Shown: positions 1 to 6,662 of the stretch, piece by piece
Layout: each line of letters opens with the position of its first letter
How positions within the stretch are numbered: position 1 is the first letter of the stretch
NCBI GenBank assembly: GCA_947169835.1
Contig: CAMVRH010000046.1
Coordinates: forward strand, 1-7,138
Origin: an uncultured Lachnospira sp.
GTDB taxonomy: Bacteria > Bacillota > Clostridia > Lachnospirales > Lachnospiraceae
Length of the DNA: 7,138 bases
Direction: 5' to 3'
Notes under the pieces: model-generated
What the model saw: only the letters and a program-made list of their open reading frames with translations
What the model was told of the DNA's origin: nothing
Databases searched by the model: none
Program-made: the position numbers and the translations under genes

Positions 1-1188
1 CTCTATTCCGCGGTAAATTCCAAGTCCATGATTTTCATGCACTACGTAATCGCCCACGTTCAAATCCGCAAAGCCTGAAATCACGCTACCTTTGTATGTG
101 CTCTTCTTTCTTTGGCGACGACGCTTCTCGCCAAAAATATCTGAGTCCGTAATCACGGCATACTTAAGTAGCGGATAAATGAATCCCGCCTTCAATCTAT
201 CCTTAACAAGCATTACCTCTTTGCCCTGAGGTACCTTGTCCGAAACCTCATTCTGATTGACAAAGTACGCATTAAGACCCTGGTCCATCAGCTCCTTCGC
301 CATTCTCTTACCCCTAGTGGTTGAACTAGTTGTAATCAAAACCGCAAAGTCGCGCTTTTTATAATTTTCCAAATCACTTACCAACATCTCAAAGTGGCCG
401 TTGTACGAGTGCACATTCTTACACTCCATCTCCACCTGAGTGTCCACGTCAAAGGCCTTTGCCTTCTGCGCGATTGTGGTAAACATTACTTTTGCTTCTT
501 TGTTTATTTTTCGCAAGATATCGTCTTTGCCCCAGATGATATCTATCTGACCTGGAAGCACGTATCCTTTGCCGAGGCGGTTTGACATGCTCTCCGCAAA
601 CTCCATGCTAGTTGAGCTTAGTTTCTCCGCCACCCTATTTGGCTCATCAATAAAGAACACTGGATTCTCAAAGTAATCTATCAAGCTTACCAAATCGTCA
701 AAGAAATAGTTTACGTACGAATCATATGCAGGGCTAGTTGGGTCGATATCAACCGCTGTCAAAAATTCTTCCACGGTGTAGCGAAGTCTGCTAGCACTAT
801 CATCCCCATCTTCTGCATTGTCTTCCAGCTTTCCAGCCTGCTCTTCCAACTCATCTCTAATGGCTTCCACGCCTTTTTCAATCTGCTGCTCATCTAAGAT
901 GTATTCGTTTGCTGGATAAAGTTTTATACTATCAATTTTCTCAATGGATCTTTGCGAATCCACATCAAAACTTTTTATCTCTTCTATCTCATCGTCGAAG
1001 AAGTCTATTCTAAATGGAACCTCGTCCGTTAGAGTGTAGACATCCACTATACTTCCACGCACCGAGAACTGACCTGGACTCTCAATCTGGTCCACGCTCT
1101 CATATCCCATCTCGACAAACTTAGCCCTTAGGTCGTCTATGTTTATCTGCTCGCCCTCTTCTTTGTTTGAGAAGTGGTTCTTGATTTT
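1..1188 (-). CDS. mfd: Transcription-repair coupling factor Mfd, main N-terminal part (out of frame with its start; cut by window edge)
   Basis: Mfd removes RNA polymerase stalled at DNA lesions and recruits UvrA. This frame is open for 396 codons from 1188 to the left edge. After a short lead (NHFSNKEEGEQ) it carries the UvrB-like UvrA-binding module: VEMGYESVDQIESPGQFSVR (about 1113-1054), VPFRIDFFDDEIEEI (about 1020-976) and the SFDVDSQRS signature (about 972-946). An acidic variable stretch follows (EEQAGKLEDNAEDGDD, about 846-799), then the D1b/D3 region. The frame ends in the start of the RNA-polymerase-interacting, CarD-like domain (NVGDYVVHENHGLGIYRGIE, 60-1). The translocase motor domains lie outside the window. 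The frame is closed upstream by a TAA at 1191-1189 and has no good start codon or ribosome site of its own (first in-frame ATG at 1110), so it should continue the fragment at 1143-1502. Family identity is clear; whether the gene is intact in the organism is not. Confidence 0.9.
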
Positions 1189-1502
1189 TTAATAAACTCT
1201 AAGCGCTGTTTTAGAATGTAACTTCCGTGCACGTCCGCGCTAAAGAATATCAAATCCTTTGAAGGATAAAGGATGGCATCCACCCCGAAACTTCTTAGGT
1301 CATCGCATAGTTCTTGGGCCTTAATGGCATCAAAAGTAACGACGACTTTTTGTTTATAGCCCTCGTTCAATCCTGAGATCATGTGAGAAAGGCCTGCTGC
1401 TTCTAAGCCAGTCACTTGAACTGAACTTCCAAGCGCCATCGCCTCTTTCACTCTCTCATACTCATTTAAGTTTTCTAAAGGATATCTAAAGTATTGCTTC
1501 AT
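1143..1502 (-). CDS. mfd: Mfd extreme N-terminus (D1a), truncated by frame break
   Basis: This is the first 110 or so residues of Mfd followed by an out-of-frame tail. Family features in order are YPLENLNEYERVKEAM, a glycine-containing VTGLEAAGLSHMISGL segment, KVVVTFDAIKAQEL, and the strongly conserved YPSKDLIFFSADVHGSYILK followed by QRLEFIKK. After that, homology stops and a non-homologous tail (SRTTSQTKKRASR) runs into a stop at 1143-1145. The true continuation is in the frame covered by 1-1188. The ATG at 1502 is preferred because MKQYFRYPLENL matches where Mfd proteins normally begin. An in-frame ATG at 1529 would add nine residues, but AGGAAG abuts it with no spacer. No Shine-Dalgarno directly precedes 1502; instead a 7-codon mini-frame beginning at 1522 ends in an ATGA overlap with it. 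The start lies 54 bases after the pth stop, so the two genes are probably co-transcribed. Confidence 0.82.
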   Translation of the reverse strand: MKQYFRYPLENLNEYERVKEAMALGSSVQVTGLEAAGLSHMISGLNEGYKQKVVVTFDAIKAQELCDDLRSFGVDAILYPSKDLIFFSADVHGSYILKQRLEFIKKSRTTSQTKKRASR

Positions 1503-1556
1503 GAGTATATATAAAATGCCATTTGGCATCTTCCTTTAAATTATGCCGGTTGTGTT

Positions 1557-2120
1557 TTATGAGTTGTATTTGTTCATTGCGTATTCTTCATCGTGCTCGA
1601 TTATATCTAAGATAGCATCTGCTGATGTCTTAGCAGCCTCGTCTATCTTTGCACGCTCAGCCTTGCTAAACTTTCCTAAAACGTGCTTTATCAAATCTGA
1701 GTTGCCACCGTTCTCGCCCACGCCCACGCGCACTCTTGTAAAGTCCTCGCTCTTTAGGTGTGCGATTATATTCTTAAGACCGTTGTGTCCGCCGGCACTT
1801 CCGCTCTTTCTAATTCTAATTCTTCCAATGTCCAAATTTATATCATCAGAAATAACAATCAAATTTTGTGTGGAGTCTAGTTTATAGAAATCCACCACCT
1901 TTTTGACTGCCTCTCCGCTTGAGTTCATATATGTCTGTGGTTTAACTAAAATGACTTTCTCGCCGTTTACATTTCCAATTCCGCAAAGTGCTCTGTGGCG
2001 CTTTGTCTTAACATCTATGTCCAACTTAGATGCTAATTCGTCTATCACGTCAAATCCCACATTGTGTCTTGTCTTATCATATTTTTTGCTTGGGTTTCCA
2101 AGTCCTACTATTACGTACAT
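1557..2120 (-). CDS. pth: Peptidyl-tRNA hydrolase
   Basis: Pth is a cytosolic monomeric enzyme that hydrolyses the ester bond of peptidyl-tRNAs dropped from ribosomes, recycling the tRNA. At 187 residues it has normal family length and all hallmark motifs. GLGNPSKKY (6-14) holds Asn9. TRHNVGF (17-23) holds the catalytic His19. KPQTYMNSSGE (60-70) holds Asn66. VISDDINLDIG (89-99) holds Asp92, which by alignment is the partner of the catalytic His. SGSAGGHNGLK (106-116) holds His112 and Asn113. The tail (EYAMNKYNS) is the usual short variable end. The ATG at 2120 begins the MYVIVGLGNP motif, so it is the right start, and AGAGGAAG at 2124-2131 is a good ribosome site three bases away. The gene follows spoVG by 169 bases and precedes mfd by 54. 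I see no convincing dedicated promoter, so read-through from spoVG is plausible. Confidence 0.97.
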   Translation of the reverse strand: MYVIVGLGNPSKKYDKTRHNVGFDVIDELASKLDIDVKTKRHRALCGIGNVNGEKVILVKPQTYMNSSGEAVKKVVDFYKLDSTQNLIVISDDINLDIGRIRIRKSGSAGGHNGLKNIIAHLKSEDFTRVRVGVGENGGNSDLIKHVLGKFSKAERAKIDEAAKTSADAILDIIEHDEEYAMNKYNS

Positions 2121-2231
2121 AATCTTCCTCTTTGCTGTTTCCTGTTTGCTTCCTTAAAGTTCTGTCATCTGTATAATTATCTTTTGTACCAAACCGATAA
2201 CTTGATTATCTTTTCTAGAACATAAGAATTC

Positions 2232-2261
2232 GGCGATAGTGGTCATTAGACCCCTATCGCC
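2232..2261 (-). terminator. Strong hairpin after spoVG, probable weak or partial terminator
   Basis: GGCGATAG (2232-2239) pairs with CTATCGCC (2254-2261). After one mismatch (2240 against 2253), GGTC (2241-2244) pairs with GACC (2249-2252) around an ATTA loop. It begins 28 bases past the spoVG stop on the minus strand. The following minus-strand sequence (GAATTCTTATGTTCT) is only loosely T-rich, so termination may be partial and let transcription reach pth and mfd. On the plus strand the tail TTCTTCTT is slightly better, but no plus-strand gene ends here. The rest of the 169-base spoVG-pth spacer holds only the small palindrome at 2196-2210 and the pth ribosome site. Confidence 0.5.
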
Positions 2262-2289
2262 TTCTTCTTAAAAATCCTTAAATTGTAAC

Positions 2290-2607
2290 TTACGCTTCTT
2301 CAGCTGGAGCTTCTGCTTCAACTGCTGGAGCTGCTTCTTCTGCTGGCTCTTCAGCAAGAACCTTTTCATAAGCATCAAGTACAATCTCCTGGATGTTAGA
2401 TCTTGTTGCTGAGTTGATTGGATGAGCAATGTCTCTATATTCACCATCGGCAGCCTTTCTAGATGGCATTGCGATGAATAAACCTTTCTCTCCTTCTACG
2501 ACCTTGATGTCATGTACAACAAAGTCATCATCGATAGTAATTGAAGCTACTGCTTTCAAGTTACTTTCCTTCAACATCTTGCGCACTCTTACATCTGTAA
2601 TGTTCAT
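2290..2607 (-). CDS. spoVG: SpoVG-family RNA/DNA-binding regulator
   Basis: This 105-residue protein matches SpoVG throughout its core: [11 protein letters not shown] at the start, [18 protein letters not shown] (about 20-37), the glycine-containing [10 protein letters not shown] (about 43-52), then [20 protein letters not shown] (about 55-74), the family's most conserved block. SpoVG is a small dimeric nucleic-acid-binding protein first described in Bacillus sporulation and septation, and used more widely as a post-transcriptional and transcriptional regulator; its exact role here is unknown. The ATG at 2607 is chosen over the upstream in-frame ATG at 2649 because family homology begins there and AAGGAGG lies six bases upstream (2614-2620). 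The last 20 or so residues are an alanine/glutamate-rich tail ([20 protein letters not shown]) replacing the shorter acidic tail of Bacillus SpoVG. The gene has its own likely promoter (2693-2720). Confidence 0.97.
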   Translation of the reverse strand: MNITDVRVRKMLKESNLKAVASITIDDDFVVHDIKVVEGEKGLFIAMPSRKAADGEYRDIAHPINSATRSNIQEIVLDAYEKVLAEEPAEEAAPAVEAEAPAEEA

Positions 2608-2613
2608 ACATGT

Positions 2614-2620
2614 CCTCCTT
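2614..2620 (-). promoter_or_regulatory. Ribosome binding site that fixes the spoVG start
   Basis: AAGGAGG on the minus strand, a full anti-Shine-Dalgarno match, six bases before the ATG at 2607. It lies downstream of the alternative in-frame ATG at 2649 and so rules against that longer start. Confidence 0.9.
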
Positions 2621-2692
2621 ATTGTTAGTACGAATTTGTCCGTCACCACCTAAAAACTTTTAAGTGATAATCCAATTATCGAGCTATGTATA

Positions 2693-2720
2693 ATCATAGC
2701 AAACTTTTGAAAAATTACAA
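2693..2720 (-). promoter_or_regulatory. Probable vegetative promoter of spoVG
   Basis: On the minus strand TTGTAA (2715-2720, four of six matches to TTGACA) is followed after 16 bases by TATGAT (2693-2698), preceded by TG at -15/-14 to make an extended -10. Predicted transcription starts near 2686, giving a leader of about 79 bases that contains the palindrome GATAATCCAATTATC (2666-2680). The AT-rich repeats at 2724-2778 sit immediately upstream of the -35, where an UP element or regulator could act. I saw no sigma-H type pair (AGGANNT with GAAT), unlike spoVG of Bacillus subtilis. Confidence 0.6.
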
Positions 2721-2723
2721 ATG

Positions 2724-2763
2724 TTTTTTGCATATTTTTACACTTTTTTGTATATATTTACAC
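2724..2763 (-). repeat. Two adjacent 20-bp AT-rich direct repeats upstream of spoVG promoter
   Basis: On the minus strand GTGTAAATATATACAAAAAA (2763-2744) is followed without a gap by GTGTAAAAATATGCAAAAAA (2743-2724): 18 of 20 positions identical. A 20-bp period is about two helical turns, so two bound proteins would lie on the same face. The repeats end four bases from the proposed spoVG -35. Role unknown: operator, UP-like A-tract element or slippage product. Confidence 0.8.
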
Positions 2764-2778
2764 CCTGTAAAAATATGC
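2730..2778. repeat. 13-bp perfect inverted repeat between glgD and spoVG
   Basis: GCATATTTTTACA (2730-2742) is the exact reverse complement of TGTAAAAATATGC (2766-2778). The same right arm can also pair with GTATATATTTACA (2750-2762) across a 3-base CCC loop, with one mismatch and one G-U wobble. The region therefore holds one inverted and two direct copies of the same element, and two competing hairpins are possible in the RNA leaving glgD (stop at 2786). Neither strand shows a T-tract after the hairpin, so it is not a classic terminator. Confidence 0.75.
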
Positions 2779-2785
2779 CACCTAA

Positions 2786-3904
2786 TTATAGCCCGTATCT
2801 GAAATTCTTTTCGTTTATGATTGTGATTTCACCCTTCTTACCACGCTTCTCACCTGGATTAATTGTACTGTGACTCTCCACGATACAGTTCTCAATCTCT
2901 GCTCCATCGCCAATATAAACATCATTTAGGATAATTGAATTTTTAATCTTTGCCTTGTTTCCAACGTACGCTTGAGTGAACACTACTGAGTCTTTTACTT
3001 CGCCGTTCACGATACAACCACTTGAGATTAGTGAGTTTCCAATATCAGCCCCAGGATTGTACTTTGCCGGAGGCAAGTCATCTACTTTTGAATAGATGTC
3101 AGGATACTGATTAAAGAAATAATCTCTTACGTCTGGATTTAGGAAATCCATGTTTGCATCAAAGTAGTTTTCAACGCTCGCAACATTTCTCCAATATGAA
3201 TCCATTTTGTATACATGGAATTTCTTTGCGTTTTTATTTCTGATGATGATGTCGTTTACAATATCATATCTATCTTCCGCGATACACTTCTCGATCATCT
3301 GGATAAGAAGTCTTCTACGAATAACATAGATACCAGTAGAAACTAGGTTTCCTTCAGTCTCAACAGGCTTCTCTTCAAAGTCTGTGATGCGACCTGTATC
3401 ATCAGTCTTTACAACACCGTAGCTCGACAAATCTGTGCCGGCTGGCATTTCTTTGCAGACAATAGTCATATCCGCACCAGTCTCTACGTGTTGATCTAGC
3501 ACATCGTTGTAATCTAGTTTATAGATTCCATCACCTGATGTGATAATGACATAAGGCTCGTGGCTCTTCTTTAAGAATGATAGGTTCTGCGCGATAGCAT
3601 CCGCAGTACCTCTGTACCAGAAACCATTCTCCGCAGTGATAGATGGTGTAAATACAAACAAACCACCTTGCTTACGACCAAAATCCCACCACTTGGATGA
3701 ACTTAGGTGCTCATTCAAAGACCACGCATTGTACTGTGTTAGTACTGCTACCTTTTGTACGTGTGAATTTGTCATGTTACTTAATGTAAAGTCGATAGCT
3801 CTATAGCTACCAGCCATAGGCATAGCAGAAATAGCTCTCTTCTTTGAAAGCTGATCCATCTTTTTATTATTTCCGCCGGCTAAAACAATTCCTAATACTC
3901 TCAT
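2786..3904 (-). CDS. glgD: GlgD, non-catalytic-type subunit of glucose-1-phosphate adenylyltransferase
   Basis: This 372-residue paralogue of GlgC partners it in the ADP-glucose pyrophosphorylase of Firmicutes. The nucleotidyltransferase fold is visible: VLGIVLAGG (3-11), [12 protein letters not shown] (36-47), [13 protein letters not shown] (95-107), [10 protein letters not shown] (123-132) and TDFEEKP (174-180). The nucleotide loop is degenerate: where GlgC has [10 protein letters not shown] this protein has [10 protein letters not shown], losing the glycine and arginine that handle ATP. This agrees with the known view of GlgD as a poorly active or regulatory subunit. The C-terminal third (from about 285) is a left-handed beta-helix with hexapeptide-like turns ([23 protein letters not shown]). 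The ATG at 3904 overlaps the glgC stop as ATGA, so translation is probably coupled. AGGTGAG at 3910-3916, inside the glgC end, is the ribosome site. Confidence 0.96.
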   Translation of the reverse strand: MRVLGIVLAGGNNKKMDQLSKKRAISAMPMAGSYRAIDFTLSNMTNSHVQKVAVLTQYNAWSLNEHLSSSKWWDFGRKQGGLFVFTPSITAENGFWYRGTADAIAQNLSFLKKSHEPYVIITSGDGIYKLDYNDVLDQHVETGADMTIVCKEMPAGTDLSSYGVVKTDDTGRITDFEEKPVETEGNLVSTGIYVIRRRLLIQMIEKCIAEDRYDIVNDIIIRNKNAKKFHVYKMDSYWRNVASVENYFDANMDFLNPDVRDYFFNQYPDIYSKVDDLPPAKYNPGADIGNSLISSGCIVNGEVKDSVVFTQAYVGNKAKIKNSIILNDVYIGDGAEIENCIVESHSTINPGEKRGKKGEITIINEKNFRYGL

Positions 3905-5175
3905 TCTAGCTCACCTGCCTTTACAATATAACTTCCTGATTCTAACTTGCCCTTTGGATAGTCGGACTTTTCCGTAACGCCTGATATAGCAACGTTCTTT
4001 CCGATAGTTACTCCGTCTGGAATCACTGAGTCCTCTCCTATAACAGTTAAATCGCAGTTATAAATTTTCTTATTTAATTCTGAGTCCGCATAGTCACCTT
4101 CGCCAATAACTACATTGTCTCCGATCACTGTGTCCTCAGCTATGATTGCTTTGTTAATCTTTGCACCTTTACCGATTCTACAACCAGTCATGATAATGGA
4201 ATCATTTATCTCTGCTCCATCGCCCACCTTAACGTTTGAGCTGACAACTGAGTTTGCAATAGTTCCTCTGACATCACAGCCTTCCGATACAATACTTCTC
4301 TCTATCTTTGCATTGTCCGAAATGTACTGTGGTGGAAGTGAATCGTTTCTAGTGTAGATTCTCCAGAACTCTTCATATAGGTTGAAATCTGGAACTATAT
4401 CGATAAGTTCCATGTTTGCTTCCCAGTATGAACTTAGAGTTCCAACATCTTTCCAGTAACCTGTGTACTCGTAAACATATGCGTTACCCTTCTGCTCGTG
4501 AACGTAAGGGATTACGTGCATACCAAAGTCACAGTTTGGTTGATCTTTAAGTTTGATTAGTGCATCGCGAAGCACTGGCCATGAGAAAATATAAATTCCC
4601 ATAGAAGCAAGATTACTCTTTGGCTCAGCTGGCTTTTCCTGGAACTCTGAAACTTTGTGTTCGTCGTCCGCTACCACAACGCCAAATCTGCTAGCCTCTT
4701 CCCAAGGAACTGGCATAGCTGCAATAGTTACATCCGCGCCTTTTTCCTTGTGGAAATCAAGCATTGCTTCGTAATCCATTTTATAGATATGATCTCCCGA
4801 CAAAATCAAAACATAGTCAGGATTATAGCTTTCCATATACTCAATGTTTTGGAAAATAGCATTTGCTGTACCTGTGTACCACTCTGTGTGTTCACTCTTT
4901 TCATATGGTGGAAGCACTGTGACACCGCCGATATTTCTATCAAGGTCCCAAGGGATTCCGATTCCAATATGCGAATTAAGTCTCAGTGGCTGGTACTGAG
5001 TCAAAACACCCACTGTATCGATTCCAGAATTAATACAGTTGCTTAGTGGGAAGTCGATAATCTTATACTTTCCTCCAAAAGCAACTGCTGGTTTCGCTAC
5101 CTTGGCTGTTAGCACTCCTAGTCTGCTACCTTGTCCGCCTGCCAATAGCATGGCAATCATTTCTTTTTTTACCAT
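3901..5175 (-). CDS. glgC: Glucose-1-phosphate adenylyltransferase, catalytic subunit
   Basis: GlgC makes ADP-glucose and pyrophosphate from ATP and glucose-1-phosphate, the committed and usually allosterically controlled step of bacterial glycogen synthesis. At 424 residues it has an intact active site: [10 protein letters not shown] (11-20) with Arg18, [20 protein letters not shown] (28-47), [12 protein letters not shown] (99-110), [11 protein letters not shown] (125-135) with Asp128 matching the catalytic Asp142 of the E. coli enzyme, and [10 protein letters not shown] (176-185) with Lys181 at the glucose-1-phosphate lysine position. The C-terminal region from about 290 is a left-handed beta-helix of hexapeptide-like repeats ([29 protein letters not shown]). 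The start at 5175 is supported by AGAGGTGAG at 5180-5188. It heads the glgC-glgD pair and diverges from murC. No glycogen synthase or branching enzyme is in the window. Confidence 0.97.
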   Translation of the reverse strand: MVKKEMIAMLLAGGQGSRLGVLTAKVAKPAVAFGGKYKIIDFPLSNCINSGIDTVGVLTQYQPLRLNSHIGIGIPWDLDRNIGGVTVLPPYEKSEHTEWYTGTANAIFQNIEYMESYNPDYVLILSGDHIYKMDYEAMLDFHKEKGADVTIAAMPVPWEEASRFGVVVADDEHKVSEFQEKPAEPKSNLASMGIYIFSWPVLRDALIKLKDQPNCDFGMHVIPYVHEQKGNAYVYEYTGYWKDVGTLSSYWEANMELIDIVPDFNLYEEFWRIYTRNDSLPPQYISDNAKIERSIVSEGCDVRGTIANSVVSSNVKVGDGAEINDSIIMTGCRIGKGAKINKAIIAEDTVIGDNVVIGEGDYADSELNKKIYNCDLTVIGEDSVIPDGVTIGKNVAISGVTEKSDYPKGKLESGSYIVKAGELE

Positions 5176-5229
5176 TTAGCTCACCTCTTGGTAATTATTT
5201 TTTCATCCGTCACACTCAATATATAAAAA

Positions 5230-5235
5230 ATTATA
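5230..5235 (-). promoter_or_regulatory. Probable -10 (extended) of the glgC-glgD promoter
   Basis: A perfect TATAAT on the minus strand, preceded by TG and one base, giving a TGnTATAAT extended -10. No good -35 lies 16-18 bases upstream, as expected for extended -10 promoters. Transcription would start near 5223, giving a leader of about 48 bases. The upstream half of this promoter covers the -10 of murC. Confidence 0.5.
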
Positions 5236-5256
5236 TCATTGATTTTGTATTAGTGC

Positions 5257-5262
5257 TATAAT
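5257..5262 (+). promoter_or_regulatory. Probable -10 (extended) of the murC promoter, placing transcription start at the ATG
   Basis: GTGCTATAAT (5253-5262) is a perfect extended -10 (TGnTATAAT). Six bases separate it from A5269, the first base of the murC ATG, which is the normal distance to a transcription start. No clear -35 is present at 16-18 bases; TTGATT (5239-5244) is too close. The 93-base spacer shows no other convincing plus-strand promoter. Confidence 0.6.
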
Positions 5263-5268
5263 ATTTTT

Positions 5269-6651
5269 ATGATGAAATTAGATTTTAATGAAAAAAAGAA
5301 GATTCATTTCACAGGAATTGGTGGAATCAGTATGAGCGCTTTGGCGGAGATTATGTTGGAGCGCGGTTTTACTGTTACTGGCTCTGATAGCATGAAGTCA
5401 GACATCACTTCACACCTAGAAGAATTGGGTGCCACTGTCTACTACGGACAGCGCGGCGAGAACGTAGCTGACGATGTAGACTTGCTCGTTTACACTGCCG
5501 CTGTAAAGGATGATAATCCTGAACTTATGACAGCTAAGCAGCTTGGCATTCCAATTATGACACGCGCTTCATTCCTAGGTGCTATGATGAAAAACTACGA
5601 TGTAGCTGTCGGTGTGGCAGGAACTCACGGTAAGACTACTACCACTTCCATGCTTTCACAGATCATGCTAACAGCAAAGACTGACCCTACTATTTTGGTG
5701 GGCGGCATTATGCCAGCCATCAAAGGTAACACACGCGTTGGTCATTCAGACATTATGATTACTGAGGCCTGTGAATACACAAATAGTTTTCTAGAGTTTA
5801 GTCCAAGCATCGGCATTATTCTAAACATCGCCGAAGATCATTTGGACTTCTTCAAAGACATAAATGATATTAGAAATAGTTTCAGACGTTACGCTGAACT
5901 TATTCCAAAGCACGGCGCACTTATCATTAGTAGCGACATTGAAAATCTAGAAGAGATTACTGGTGGACTAGAGTGTAAAGTCATTACCTTTGGCTCGGAC
6001 CCAGAGAAGAGTGACTACAGTGCAAAGGATGTTGTATTTAACAATGATGTGACTGCTGGTTACACATTGATATATAAAGGTGAAGACCAAGGTTATATTA
6101 AACTTAATGGAACTGGTCGTCACAATGTTCAGAATTCTCTAGCGGCTATCGCGGCTGCCAACTTTATGAGAATTCAAAAAGGATTTATCCTTCAAGGCTT
6201 GAAAGAATACTGCGGAACGGAGCGCCGCTTCCAGTACAAAGGAATGTTAGGCGAGGCTAGGATAATTGATGACTACGCTCATCACCCAGATGAGATTCGT
6301 GCCACTATCTCCACTCTTAAAACATTTGATTACAATAAGATGTGGGTAGTGTTCCAACCTCACACCTACTCCAGAACGAAGGCGCTGCTAACAGACTTCG
6401 CCAAAGAACTGTCTGAGGCAGACGCTGTGGTGCTAGCTGATATATACGCGGCCAGGGAGAAAAACACTTACAACATTTCTTCCGAAGACCTGAAAGCGGA
6501 ACTTGAAAAATTAGGCACCGAGGTTTACTATTTCCCAACTTTTGACGAAATCGAAAACTTTTTACTAGAAAATTCTAAACCAAACGATTTGTTAATAACT
6601 ATGGGTGCCGGAGATGTAGTAAAAATCGGCGATCACCTACTAGGTAAATAA
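5269..6651 (+). CDS. murC: UDP-N-acetylmuramate--L-alanine ligase
   Basis: MurC adds L-alanine to UDP-MurNAc using ATP, the first amino acid of the peptidoglycan stem, in the cytoplasm. At 460 residues it shows all three Mur ligase domains. The N-terminal Rossmann domain has HFTGIGGISMSALAEIM (13-29). The ATP domain has the P-loop GTHGKTTTTS (118-127, Lys122), the TEACEYTNSFLEF segment (165-177) in place of the DESDASF seen in E. coli, and NIAEDHLDFF (186-195) with His191. The C-terminal domain has GTERRFQ (316-322), DDYAHHPDEI (334-343) and VFQPHTYSRT (361-370). An in-frame TAG at 5251-5253 rules out a longer protein, so the start is the ATG at 5269 or its twin at 5272. No Shine-Dalgarno precedes it, and the promoter position suggests a leaderless transcript. 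A terminator follows directly. Confidence 0.97.
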   Translation: MMKLDFNEKKKIHFTGIGGISMSALAEIMLERGFTVTGSDSMKSDITSHLEELGATVYYGQRGENVADDVDLLVYTAAVKDDNPELMTAKQLGIPIMTRASFLGAMMKNYDVAVGVAGTHGKTTTTSMLSQIMLTAKTDPTILVGGIMPAIKGNTRVGHSDIMITEACEYTNSFLEFSPSIGIILNIAEDHLDFFKDINDIRNSFRRYAELIPKHGALIISSDIENLEEITGGLECKVITFGSDPEKSDYSAKDVVFNNDVTAGYTLIYKGEDQGYIKLNGTGRHNVQNSLAAIAAANFMRIQKGFILQGLKEYCGTERRFQYKGMLGEARIIDDYAHHPDEIRATISTLKTFDYNKMWVVFQPHTYSRTKALLTDFAKELSEADAVVLADIYAAREKNTYNISSEDLKAELEKLGTEVYYFPTFDEIENFLLENSKPNDLLITMGAGDVVKIGDHLLGK

Positions 6652-6662
6652 CTTATTAACAT

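Noticed and set aside
394..585. 63-codon plus-strand frame
   Set aside because: It lies opposite the mfd frame, has no family resemblance and no ribosome site; it is a shadow of mfd.
1543..2157. Plus-strand frames opposite pth (1543-1887 and 1903-2157)
   Set aside because: Antisense to a fully conserved Pth; no start signals and no recognisable domains.
2429..2653. Plus-strand frame opposite spoVG and minus-strand frame 6317-6538 inside murC
   Set aside because: Both are opposite conserved coding sequence and lack supporting signals.
2660..2690. Sigma-H promoter of spoVG as in Bacillus subtilis
   Set aside because: GGATTA is present, but no matching GAAT-type -10 occurs at the right distance; a vegetative extended -10 promoter explains the region better.
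2730..2778. Inverted repeat as a rho-independent terminator of glgD
   Set aside because: AT-rich stem, followed by A residues on the minus strand and CACC on the plus strand; no T-tract, so called a repeat instead.
4657..5046. 129-codon plus-strand frame inside glgC
   Set aside because: Antisense shadow of a well-conserved GlgC; composition is low-complexity and hydrophobic/cysteine-rich as in typical shadows, with no promoter or ribosome site.
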